NCBI RefSeq assembly: GCF_011752995.1 | Contig: NZ_VWWL01000042.1 | Location: 1-36,252, forward strand | DNA from: Burkholderia sp. Ax-1724 | Lineage (GTDB): Bacteria; Pseudomonadota; Gammaproteobacteria; Burkholderiales; Burkholderiaceae | DNA: 36,252 nt | Reading direction: 5' to 3' | In this document: piece after piece, positions 16,544-23,273 of the stretch | How positions within the stretch are numbered: the stretch's first letter is position 1 | Layout: every line of letters starts with the position of its first letter | Program-made: the position numbers and the translations under genes | Notes under the pieces: model-generated | What the model saw: the letters and a program-made list of their open reading frames with translations, nothing else | The model's database searches: none | Told to the model about the DNA's origin: nothing

Positions 16544-17162
16544 CGTCGTCTTCCGGGGCGAAATCCGTATCGGGTTCGGCATCATGCGCGGTATCGGACG
16601 CGTCGTCGGCTTCGTCCGCGCCGGCCGCGGTTTTGATCCACTGGAACAGTTCGCGGAAATAGCGCGGCGGCTTGTTCTGCTGCGCTTCCTTGCGCGCGTT
16701 GCGGATCAGCGTGCGGCCCTGCTGCGGATCGGCGCCCGGGTGCTGGCGGATGAACTCGGTCAGCGCGGCGTCGTCGGCGAGCAGTTTCTCGCGGGTGCGC
16801 TCGATCCAGTGCAGCTTCGCCGTTTCCGTCTTGTTGATGCCCTTGTAGGTGTCGAGCGCGGTGCGCAGCGCGGCGGTTTCCGTGTCGTGCAGCGAGCGCA
16901 TCACGCGGCCGACGTACTGGATCTGGCGGCGCTTGCCTTCGTGATCGGTGATGCGGCGCGCTTCTCGCACGGCTTCGTCGAGCTTTTCGGGCATCGGCAT
17001 GCGCTTGAGCGCATCTTTCGGCAGCGCGACCAGCTCCGCACCCAGGTCCTGCAGCGCTTGCATTTCGCGCTTGACCTGGGACTTGCTCGGGCGGTCGTAG
17101 CCGTTTTCGTCGACTTCCGTCACGACGGATTCGATCGGTTGAATGCGGGTTTTGCGTGTCAT
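16524..17162 (-). CDS. darP: Dual-action ribosomal maturation protein DarP (YjgA)
   Basis: A 212-residue protein of the YjgA family, which associates with late 50S precursors. Recognisable blocks are RPSKSQVKREMQALQDLG, LPKDALKRMPMPE, RRQIQYVGRVMR and RTLIRNARKEAQQNKPPRYF. The last 30 residues are an acidic low-complexity tail, longer than in E. coli. ATG 17162 gives the conserved start MTRKTRIQPIE; the long open frame further upstream is not conserved in character. It is divergent from pmbA, the same arrangement as in E. coli. Confidence 0.93.
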   Translation of the reverse strand: MTRKTRIQPIESVVTEVDENGYDRPSKSQVKREMQALQDLGAELVALPKDALKRMPMPEKLDEAVREARRITDHEGKRRQIQYVGRVMRSLHDTETAALRTALDTYKGINKTETAKLHWIERTREKLLADDAALTEFIRQHPGADPQQGRTLIRNARKEAQQNKPPRYFRELFQWIKTAAGADEADDASDTAHDAEPDTDFAPEDDDADRDA

Positions 17163-17457
17163 GGCGATATTGTAACGTGCGGCGCCAGTCCAACTCGCGG
17201 CCGTGAGGCTGCGTTCGCTGCCGCGGCGGATTCCGTTTGCCAGGCCGTCGGCGTGATGCCCATTCGCGCACTGTCGCCGCCGCGCGCGAAGCCCTCGCGC
17301 CGTGACGCGAATGCCAGGTACGGCGTCGCTTACCTTGCTATGATCGCGGGATGCATTTATCTCGCACGCCTGCGCCGCCACCTGTCTTCTCGCGTGGCAT
17401 AAGGCGCACGGTGCGCATACCCAGGGCCGCGCGGCCCCGAACAGGACGGCAACCACA

Positions 17458-18828
17458 ATGGCAGCAGACATGGACGTCAAGCAGCGCTTTTTTCCGCATA
17501 CCCAGGATGAGCTGAAGGAAATCGCCTCGGACATCCTTCGTCACGCGAAGGCGCTCGGCGGCACCGACGCCGCAACGGAAATTTCCGAAGGCGACGGCCT
17601 GTCCGTCTCGGTGCGGCGCGGCGAAGTCGAGACGATCGAGCACAACCGCGACAAGATGGTCGGCGTGACGGTGTTCATCGGCAACAAGCGCGGCAACGCC
17701 AGTACCTCGGACTTCTCGCCGCAAGCGTTGAAGGACACGGTCGCGGCGGCCTACAACATCGCCCGCTTCACCGCCGAGGACGATTGCGCGGGCCTTGCCG
17801 AAGCCGAACTGCTCGAAACCGCGCCGCGCGACCTCGATCTCTATCATCCGTGGAATCTGTCCGCCGACGAGGCGGTCGAGATCGCGCGCCGCGCCGAAGA
17901 CGCCGCGTTCGCCACCGATCCGCAGATCAGGAATTCGGAAGGCGCGAGCGTGTCGGCGCAGCATTCGCAATTCGTGCTGGCGACCTCGCGCGGCTTCCTC
18001 GCCGGCTATCCGTACTCGCGCCACTACATTGCGTGCGCGCCGATCGCGGGCAGCGGCCGCAACATGCAGCGCGACGACTGGTACACGTCGACGCGCTGCG
18101 CGTCCGAGCTGGCCGATCCCGAGGCCGTGGGCCGTTACGCGGCGCAGCGCGCGCTCGCGCGCATCGGCGCGCGCGGCCTCGATACGCGCAAGGTGCCGGT
18201 GCTGTTCGAAGCGCCGCTCGCCGCCGGTCTGCTCGGTGCGTTCGTGCAGGCGACGAGCGGCGGCGCGCTGTATCGCAAGACCTCGTTTCTGGTCGACAGC
18301 CTCGGCAAGCCGGTGTTCGCGCCGCACGTGCAGGTGGTCGAAGACCCGCACGTCGCCCGCGCGATGGGCAGCGCGCCGTTCGACGAGGAAGGCGTGCGTA
18401 CGCGCCAGCGTTCGGTCGTGAAGGACGGCGTCGTGGAGGGCTACTTCCTGTCCACGTACTCGGCGCGCAAGCTCGGCATGCAGACCACTGGCAACGCGGG
18501 CGGCTCGCACAATCTCTCGCTGCTGAGCTCGGACACGCGTCCCGAGGACGACTTCGAAGAGATGCTGCGCAAGCTCGGCACCGGTCTTCTGCTGACCGAG
18601 CTGATGGGGCAGGGCGTGAACTACGTGACGGGCGACTATTCGCGCGGCGCGTCGGGCTTCTGGGTCGAGAACGGCAAGATCCTGTATCCGGTCGAGGAGA
18701 TCACGGTCGCGAGCACGTTGCAGGAGATGTTCCACCACATCGTCGCGATCGGCGCCGATACGATCACGCGCGGCACCAAGCAGACCGGCTCGGTACTGAT
18801 CGAGCGCATGACGATCGCGGGGCAGTAA
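17458..18828 (+). CDS. pmbA: Metalloprotease accessory subunit PmbA (TldE)
   Basis: PmbA/TldE forms a heterodimer with TldD that degrades unfolded peptides and, in some bacteria, processes microcins or CcdA. The 456-residue protein lacks TldD's HEXXXH zinc motif, as expected for the TldE partner. It has GLSVSVRRGEVETIEHNRDK, ASTSDFSPQAL, GGALYRKTSFLVDSLG, YFLSTYSARKLGMQTTGNAG and GVNYVTGDYSRGASGFWVENG. No tldD is in the window. ATG 17458 is used; the 295-bp gap to darP contains the divergent promoters, which I could not resolve. Confidence 0.95.
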   Translation: MAADMDVKQRFFPHTQDELKEIASDILRHAKALGGTDAATEISEGDGLSVSVRRGEVETIEHNRDKMVGVTVFIGNKRGNASTSDFSPQALKDTVAAAYNIARFTAEDDCAGLAEAELLETAPRDLDLYHPWNLSADEAVEIARRAEDAAFATDPQIRNSEGASVSAQHSQFVLATSRGFLAGYPYSRHYIACAPIAGSGRNMQRDDWYTSTRCASELADPEAVGRYAAQRALARIGARGLDTRKVPVLFEAPLAAGLLGAFVQATSGGALYRKTSFLVDSLGKPVFAPHVQVVEDPHVARAMGSAPFDEEGVRTRQRSVVKDGVVEGYFLSTYSARKLGMQTTGNAGGSHNLSLLSSDTRPEDDFEEMLRKLGTGLLLTELMGQGVNYVTGDYSRGASGFWVENGKILYPVEEITVASTLQEMFHHIVAIGADTITRGTKQTGSVLIERMTIAGQ

Positions 18829-18883
18829 TTCGGGCAATGAGCGGGGCGCGTGCTCCTCTCGGCTCGCAGCAAGCAGGAACGGG

Positions 18884-18918
18884 AAACGCCGCGCAATGGA
18901 AATTGCGTGGCGTTTTTT
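18884..18918 (+). terminator. Terminator after pmbA
   Basis: AAACGCCGCGCAAT (18884-18897) pairs with ATTGCGTGGCGTTT (18902-18915) with one G-U pair, followed by a T run to 18917. It lies between convergent pmbA and folA, and A residues on the left give it some capacity on the minus strand. Confidence 0.88.
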
Positions 18919-18967
18919 CATGGGACGCATGGCGCCGGCTTCGCGAAACCCGCCAGCGCGTCCGCGT

Positions 18968-19468
18968 TCAGTGCTCTTTGCGCTGGTACGTCACAAACGC
19001 GTAGTCGAAATCGTTCGGCGCATGCGCGTGATGCGTCTCGCGCGCGATTTCTTCCCACACGGTCTTGTCGACCGCGGGGAAGGTCGCATCGCCGTCGAAG
19101 TCGGCGGCGATCTCGGTGATGATGAGCTTCTGCGCGAGACGCAAACCCTCGGGGTACAGCTGCGCGCCGCCGATCAGAAACGCCTGCGGCGCCTGGTCCT
19201 GCGCGGCGAGGCGCAGCGCGTCGTCCAGATTGGTTGCCGTGTCGCAGCCCTGAAAGCGCCGCTCGGCGTCGCGTGTCACGACGATGTTGCGGCGTCCCGG
19301 CAGCGGCCGGCCGATCGATTCGTGCGTCTTGCGGCCCATGATGATGGGCGCGCCCATCGTCGTGCGCTTGAAGAACTTGAGGTCTTCGGGCAGTCGCCAG
19401 GGCAACTGGTTGTCGCGGCCGATCACGCCGTTGCTGGCGCGAGCGACGATCAGGGTGAGCGTCGTCAT
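18968..19468 (-). CDS. folA: Dihydrofolate reductase
   Basis: FolA reduces dihydrofolate to tetrahydrofolate with NADPH and is the trimethoprim target. The 166-residue protein has ARASNGVIGRDNQLPWRLPE, the catalytic acid D29 (aligned with E. coli D27), the NADPH motifs MGRKTHESIGRPLPGRRNIV and FLIGGAQLY, and the DGDATFP loop. Length is standard. The partner thyA, which generates the dihydrofolate, lies about 2.7 kb away beyond a regulatory island, rather than adjacent. A likely own -10 box (TAGAAT) lies at 19497-19502. Confidence 0.97.
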   Translation of the reverse strand: MTTLTLIVARASNGVIGRDNQLPWRLPEDLKFFKRTTMGAPIIMGRKTHESIGRPLPGRRNIVVTRDAERRFQGCDTATNLDDALRLAAQDQAPQAFLIGGAQLYPEGLRLAQKLIITEIAADFDGDATFPAVDKTVWEEIARETHHAHAPNDFDYAFVTYQRKEH

Positions 19469-19496
19469 CGAATGGGAAAGGGAACGTAACCGGATG

Positions 19497-19502
19497 ATTC
19501 TA
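19497..19502 (-). promoter_or_regulatory. Possible -10 box of folA
   Basis: On the minus strand TAGAAT lies 28 bp before the folA ATG, matching TATAAT at five of six bases. No convincing -35 box is seen. The same hexamer lies before thyA (22088-22093), the small lipoprotein gene (27257-27262) and the phospholipase D gene (31320-31325, minus). Confidence 0.45.
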
Positions 19503-19577
19503 CCCGACGGGCAGGCGTGGGCTGCTGCGGAGGAACCCCGTGTGCCGTTGCGGCTGCCGGTGCTTCGTCGCCGTTCG

Positions 19578-19829
19578 CTATGCCTTCCGGTACGTCGCGG
19601 CGTTGCTTTCGCCGGCGTGCATGGCGTCGACCGGCACCGGCGGCGGCGCGGGCGGCGCGATTTCGTCCCACAGCGTCACCTGGTGGGAGCCGCCTGGCGG
19701 CCGTTGCGGCGTGGCGGCAACCGTCGGCATGCCGGCCGCGCCGCCGCGTTGTCGCTTTGGCGCGCCTGCTTCGCGAATCGCGAATAATGCCGTGCGGTTT
19801 ATTGGAGCGCTACGGAAAACGAGTCGCAT
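19578..19829 (-). CDS. Undescribed small protein behind a sigma-54 promoter
   Basis: An 83-codon gene that I do not recognise. ATG 19829 is preceded by AAGGGAGAG at a good distance. A sigma-54 promoter lies so close that the mRNA leader would be only about 17 nt. Codons after about residue 30 show the GC-rich third positions of neighbouring genes. The protein has a basic N-terminal half (KRQRGG) and a Pro-rich stretch (IAPPAPPPVPVDAMHAG), with no signal peptide or membrane helix. It is divergent from the enhancer-binding protein gene, the likely activator. No terminator is visible before folA 109 bp downstream, so read-through into folA is possible. The coding call rests on promoter and RBS, not homology. 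Confidence 0.6.
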   Translation of the reverse strand: MRLVFRSAPINRTALFAIREAGAPKRQRGGAAGMPTVAATPQRPPGGSHQVTLWDEIAPPAPPPVPVDAMHAGESNAATYRKA

Positions 19830-19856
19830 GATGTCTCTCCCTTGTGGACGCTATTT

Positions 19857-19872
19857 AGCGAAACATGTGCCA
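19857..19872 (-). promoter_or_regulatory. Sigma-54 (-24/-12) promoter
   Basis: On the minus strand TGGCACATGTTTCGCT matches the consensus TGGCACG-N4-TTGCW at all but two positions and has the obligatory GG-N10-GC spacing. The start site expected about 12 nt past the GC falls near 19846, some 17 nt before ATG 19829. An enhancer-binding protein gene lies about 500 bp away on the opposite strand. Confidence 0.72.
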
Positions 19873-19946
19873 TCGCGCGCAATCCATTGATGCATCGGGA
19901 TGCGGCGTGCTAACGAAGGCGTAATGCCGTGGAAATTCGCGAAAAA

Positions 19947-19964
19947 CGTTTCAGTGCTGAAACG
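19947..19964. promoter_or_regulatory. Perfect 18-bp palindrome, probable enhancer site
   Basis: CGTTTCAGTGCTGAAACG is an exact palindrome with 8-bp arms and a 2-bp centre. Its centre is about 110 bp upstream of the expected sigma-54 start site on the minus strand, the usual distance for an enhancer-binding protein site. The cognate protein is probably the product of the gene at 20368. A related pair of half-sites, CTGAA and TTTCAG in the opposite arrangement, lies at 20306-20321 near that gene's start. Confidence 0.6.
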
Positions 19965-19999
19965 ACGCAGCAGAAAATACCTGTAATTTGTTAATTCGA

Positions 20000-20026
20000 A
20001 AGGTACGAACTACCTTCGGAAGAAGG
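20000..20026 (+). other. Two mutually exclusive small hairpins
   Basis: AAGGTA (20000-20005) can pair with TACCTT (20011-20016), or CCTTC (20013-20017) can pair with GAAGG (20022-20026) across a GGAA loop, a GNRA-type tetraloop on the plus strand. The two share 20013-20016 and cannot form together. This could belong to an untranslated leader of the regulator gene, or be chance. Confidence 0.3.
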
Positions 20027-20052
20027 CTGAAAAAAGTACTTGCAATATGGTT

Positions 20053-20328
20053 TTATTGGTCGGCTGAATAAATCTTTACCGGACGGATGTCATTGATGGG
20101 TAAGGGATTTTTGGCTGAATTCGCATAATTGTTTTCGAAGCGCCGCACGTATAGTAAGCTCTCGAAAAAGAGCTTCAGATTTAAAAAAGGCCCGTAACGG
20201 GCCGTCTCAAACACACACGCCGCTTTCTTGGGGATCAGCTGTCCGCACGGAATGGAATGGCCGTTCGGTTTTTGCGATTCGCGAATCCCGAACGAGTCAG
20301 CGTGTCTGAACCGCAGTTTCAGGTGCAT
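20053..20328 (-). CDS. Doubtful small ORF, 91 codons, in AT-richer spacer
   Basis: ATG 20328 has AAGGA six bases upstream, which is why the frame is listed. The product is not recognised, has no signal peptide or membrane helix, and its codon use (AT-rich third positions) differs from the neighbours. An intrinsic terminator on the same strand lies inside the frame at about codon 42-48, so most transcripts would end before the stop codon. It may be a short leader or regulatory RNA rather than a protein gene. Confidence 0.25.
   Translation of the reverse strand: MHLKLRFRHADSFGIRESQKPNGHSIPCGQLIPKKAACVFETARYGPFLNLKLFFESLLYVRRFENNYANSAKNPLPINDIRPVKIYSADQ
20183..20203 (-). terminator. Minus-strand intrinsic terminator in the regulator's upstream region
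   Basis: Read on the minus strand, GGCCCG-TTA-CGGGCC is followed by six T residues (20188-20183). A second hairpin, AAGCTCT (20156-20162) with AGAGCTT (20169-20175), lies just beyond. No established gene on this strand ends here, which points to a short transcript starting near 20330-20400. Confidence 0.7.
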
Positions 20329-20367
20329 GCGTCGTCCTTAACGTTCGTTGACGAGAGGATCTGAATA

Positions 20368-21762
20368 ATGGAATCCGCAACGCGGCAACTGATTTACGTT
20401 TCGCGCGATCCGAGCGCGGAGTTGAATACGCGTTTTCATCAGCGCGGCTGGCATGTCGAAGTCGTGGGCTCGGCTCGCGATGTGCGCCGGGCGGTTCGCG
20501 CCGGCATGGCGGCGGGCGGTCTTCTCGATCTGTCCTGCGATTTCCAGCCGCACGAGATCGCCGCATTCGAGTCCTGTCTGACCATGCCGAACGTCGGCTG
20601 GGTCGCGGCCACCACGCCTGGCCAGCTGCAGGACGCAGCTTTGCGCCGGCTCGTGCGCGACTACTGTTTCGATTACGTGACGGTGCCGTATTCGGGTGAT
20701 CGCATCGTCGATTCGGTCGGCCATGCGTACGGCATGATCTCGCTGAGCGAAACGGCCTCGAACGACGGTTCGCAGGGCGCCGAAGGCGAGATGGTCGGCT
20801 CGTGCGACGCGATGCTGGCGCTGTTTCGCTCGATCCGCAAGGTCGCGATGACCGACGCGCCGGTGTTCATTTCCGGCGAATCGGGCACCGGCAAGGAGCT
20901 GACGGCGGTCGCGATTCACGAGCGCTCGGCGCGCCGCAACGCGCCGTTCGTGCCGATCAACTGCGGCGCGATTCCGCCGCATCTTTTGCAGTCCGAGCTA
21001 TTCGGCTATGAGCGCGGCGCGTTCACGGGCGCGAATCAGCGCAAGATCGGCCGCGTCGAGGCCGCCAACGGCGGCACGCTTTTCCTCGACGAAATCGGCG
21101 ATCTGCCGCTCGAAAGCCAGGCGAGCCTGCTGCGCTTCCTGCAGGAGCGCAAGGTCGAGCGGCTCGGCGGCCATACCGCGATCGACGTCGACGTGCGCAT
21201 TATCTCCGCCACCCACGTGGACATGACCGCGGCGATGATCGAGGGGCGTTTCCGCTCGGACCTGTATCACCGGCTGTGCGTGCTGCAGATCGATGAGCCG
21301 CCGCTGCGCGCGCGCGGCAAGGACATCGAACTGCTCGCGCGGCACATGCTGGAGCGTTTCAAGAAAGATGCGAGTCGCCGCCTGCGTGGTTTCGCACCCG
21401 ACGCGATCGCGGCCCTGCATAACTACGGCTGGCCGGGCAATGTGCGCGAGCTGATCAACCGGGTGCGGCGGGCGATCGTGATGTCCGAGGGGCGCGCGAT
21501 CACCGCGCGTGACCTCGAACTCGCCGAGTATGTCGAGATCGTGCCGGTGTCGCTCGCGCAGGCGCGCGAAGCGGCCGAGCGGCAGGCGATCGAACTCGCG
21601 CTGCTGCGGCATCGCGGGCGGCTTGGCGACGCGGCGCAGGAGCTCGGTATTTCGCGGGTCACGCTGTATCGGCTGCTGTGCTCGCACGGCATGCGCCATA
21701 TGGAAGGCGAGCCGATGACGGCGCCACATGGCGATCTGCCGGCTTCGGTGCCGCATCTTTGA
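20368..21762 (+). CDS. Sigma-54 enhancer-binding protein, VpsR/FleQ-like
   Basis: A 464-residue transcription activator. Residues 1-125 form a receiver-like domain without the normal acidic pocket and Lys of response regulators; it resembles the atypical N-domain of VpsR. The AAA+ domain has Walker A GESGTGKE (170-177), the sigma-54-contacting GAFTGA loop (217-222), Walker B GGTLFLDE (235-242) and arginine fingers near R294/R296. A Fis-type helix-turn-helix lies at about 415-440 (GDAAQELGISRVTLYRLL). GAFTGA being intact, it should activate sigma-54 promoters. No histidine kinase is adjacent. VpsR and FleQ bind cyclic di-GMP; whether this one does is unknown. ATG 20368 has GAGAGGA eight bases upstream. 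Confidence 0.9.
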   Translation: MESATRQLIYVSRDPSAELNTRFHQRGWHVEVVGSARDVRRAVRAGMAAGGLLDLSCDFQPHEIAAFESCLTMPNVGWVAATTPGQLQDAALRRLVRDYCFDYVTVPYSGDRIVDSVGHAYGMISLSETASNDGSQGAEGEMVGSCDAMLALFRSIRKVAMTDAPVFISGESGTGKELTAVAIHERSARRNAPFVPINCGAIPPHLLQSELFGYERGAFTGANQRKIGRVEAANGGTLFLDEIGDLPLESQASLLRFLQERKVERLGGHTAIDVDVRIISATHVDMTAAMIEGRFRSDLYHRLCVLQIDEPPLRARGKDIELLARHMLERFKKDASRRLRGFAPDAIAALHNYGWPGNVRELINRVRRAIVMSEGRAITARDLELAEYVEIVPVSLAQAREAAERQAIELALLRHRGRLGDAAQELGISRVTLYRLLCSHGMRHMEGEPMTAPHGDLPASVPHL

Positions 21763-22156
21763 TGCGGGAGTGATTCGCGACCCAAGAGTTGAAGTGCCGT
21801 GAGGCGGGCGGTCCGACGGCAATCGTCGAACTGCCGTATCGGCGGTGGCGGGGCGCCTTGTCTATCCGGTCTGTCAGTTAGCCCTCTGCACTATCGGTCC
21901 CGCGGAATGTCGCCGCAGAGAGGCTGCGGCGGCCCCCCTGCGGCATGCCGTTGCTTCTGCCGCTTCCACCGCTTCTATTTCCTGGCCGCGCTGGCTTCGT
22001 CCAGCTCGCGCTTTTCCTCTCTATCGGCTTCACGCTGAAATCGTCGGCGCCGCTCGCCATGCCCGGGCGTCGGCCGGGCGCGCTTGCTAGAATCGAGCTT
22101 TGCTCAATCCCGTGGCGCGGATCGGGCCGTTCTCGCGCCTCGTCGAAGGAAACCGC
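21763..22156. other. Spacer between the regulator and thyA
   Basis: No gene is supported in these 394 bp. A hairpin with 7-bp arms, GCCGCAG (21912-21918) and CTGCGGC (21924-21930), lacks a T run. TAGAAT at 22088-22093 is a possible -10 box for thyA, giving a leader of about 55 nt; no clear -35 is seen. Confidence 0.5.
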
Positions 22157-23128
22157 ATGAAACAATACCTGGACCTCGTCCGCACGATTCTCGACACCGG
22201 CACGTGGCAGGAAAACCGCACCGGCATCCGCACCATCAGCATGCCGGGCGCGATGCTGCGCTTCGATTTGCAGCAGGGCTTTCCCGCGGTGACCACGAAG
22301 AAGCTCGCGTTCAAGTCGGCGATCGGCGAACTGGTCGGGTTTCTGCGCGCCTCGCGCAGCGCCGCGGATTTCCGCGATCTCGGCTGCAAGGTGTGGGACG
22401 GCAACGCGAACCAGAACGCGCAGTGGCTCGCGAATCCGTATCGCGAAGGCCCCGACGATCTCGGCGACGTGTACGGCGTGCAGTGGCGCAAATGGCCAGC
22501 CTACAAGGTGCTCGACGCCGACCGGAGCGCGCAGCTCGCCGACGCCGAGGCGCGCGGCTTTCGCGTGATCACGCAATTCGACGAGGACGGCCGCCCGAAA
22601 GTACTGCTCTACAAGGCGATCGACCAGTTGCGTCAATGCCTCGACACGATCATGCAGAACCCGGCTGACCGGCGCATTCTGTTTCATGCGTGGAATCCCG
22701 CCGTGCTGGATCAGATCGCGCTGCCGGCCTGCCATCTGCTCTATCAGTTCCTGCCGAACGTCGCGCGCCGCGAGATTTCGCTGTGTCTGTACATCCGCAG
22801 CAATGACGTGGGGCTCGGCACGCCATTCAATCTGACCGAGGGCGCGGCGCTGCTGCATCTCGTCGGACGGCTGACCGGTTATACGCCGCGCTGGTTCAGC
22901 TATTTCATCGGCGATGCGCACATCTACGAGAACCAGCTCGACATGCTGCAACAGCAGCTCGCGCGCGAGCCGTACGAGAGCCCGCAGCTCGCGATCTCGG
23001 AACGGGTGCCTGATTACGCGAAAACCGGTGTGTACGAGCCGGAATGGCTTGAGAAGATCGAGCCCGCGGATTTCTCGCTGACCGGCTATCGCCACCACGA
23101 GCCGCTGACGGCGCCGATGGCGATCTGA
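22157..23128 (+). CDS. thyA: Thymidylate synthase
   Basis: ThyA makes dTMP from dUMP with methylene-tetrahydrofolate, releasing dihydrofolate for FolA. The 323-residue protein has the substrate-binding block WQENRTGIRTISMPG, the catalytic Cys192 in IALPACHLLYQF, RSNDVGLGTPFN and GDAHIYENQLDML. It is longer than E. coli ThyA (264) because of an insert around residues 90-150, a form common in several bacterial groups. ATG 22157 has AAGGA a few bases upstream; the in-frame ATG at 22100 adds unconserved residues. Confidence 0.97.
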   Translation: MKQYLDLVRTILDTGTWQENRTGIRTISMPGAMLRFDLQQGFPAVTTKKLAFKSAIGELVGFLRASRSAADFRDLGCKVWDGNANQNAQWLANPYREGPDDLGDVYGVQWRKWPAYKVLDADRSAQLADAEARGFRVITQFDEDGRPKVLLYKAIDQLRQCLDTIMQNPADRRILFHAWNPAVLDQIALPACHLLYQFLPNVARREISLCLYIRSNDVGLGTPFNLTEGAALLHLVGRLTGYTPRWFSYFIGDAHIYENQLDMLQQQLAREPYESPQLAISERVPDYAKTGVYEPEWLEKIEPADFSLTGYRHHEPLTAPMAI

Positions 23129-23185
23129 AGCCGTGTGAAGCCGTGTGATGCGGGGTGGTGGCGCCCGTGTTGCGTACGGCATACG

Positions 23186-23219
23186 AAAAAACCCGCGATC
23201 GCAAGATCGCGGGTTTTTT
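23186..23219. terminator. Strong bidirectional terminator after thyA
   Basis: A perfect 15-bp stem is formed by 23186-23200 (AAAAAACCCGCGATC) and 23205-23219, with a GCAA loop. Six A on one side and six T on the other let it serve thyA and the convergent FecR/DUF6600 gene. Confidence 0.95.
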
Positions 23220-23273
23220 ATTGCGGCTCCCGCTGGCTGATGCGGTAGCGGGGCGCTTGCCGGGATGCCGCGC

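Noticed and set aside
17338..18930. 530-codon minus-strand frame over pmbA
   Set aside because: Fully antisense to pmbA and rich in Arg and Ala with no domain; a composition artefact.
20000..20367. Known riboswitch (for example a cyclic-di-GMP or folate-type aptamer) in the regulator's upstream region
   Set aside because: None of the conserved aptamer cores that I know could be found; only simple hairpins are visible.
21912..21930. GC-rich hairpin after the enhancer-binding protein gene as a terminator
   Set aside because: No T run follows and it lies 150 bp past the stop codon; kept only as a note in the spacer entry.
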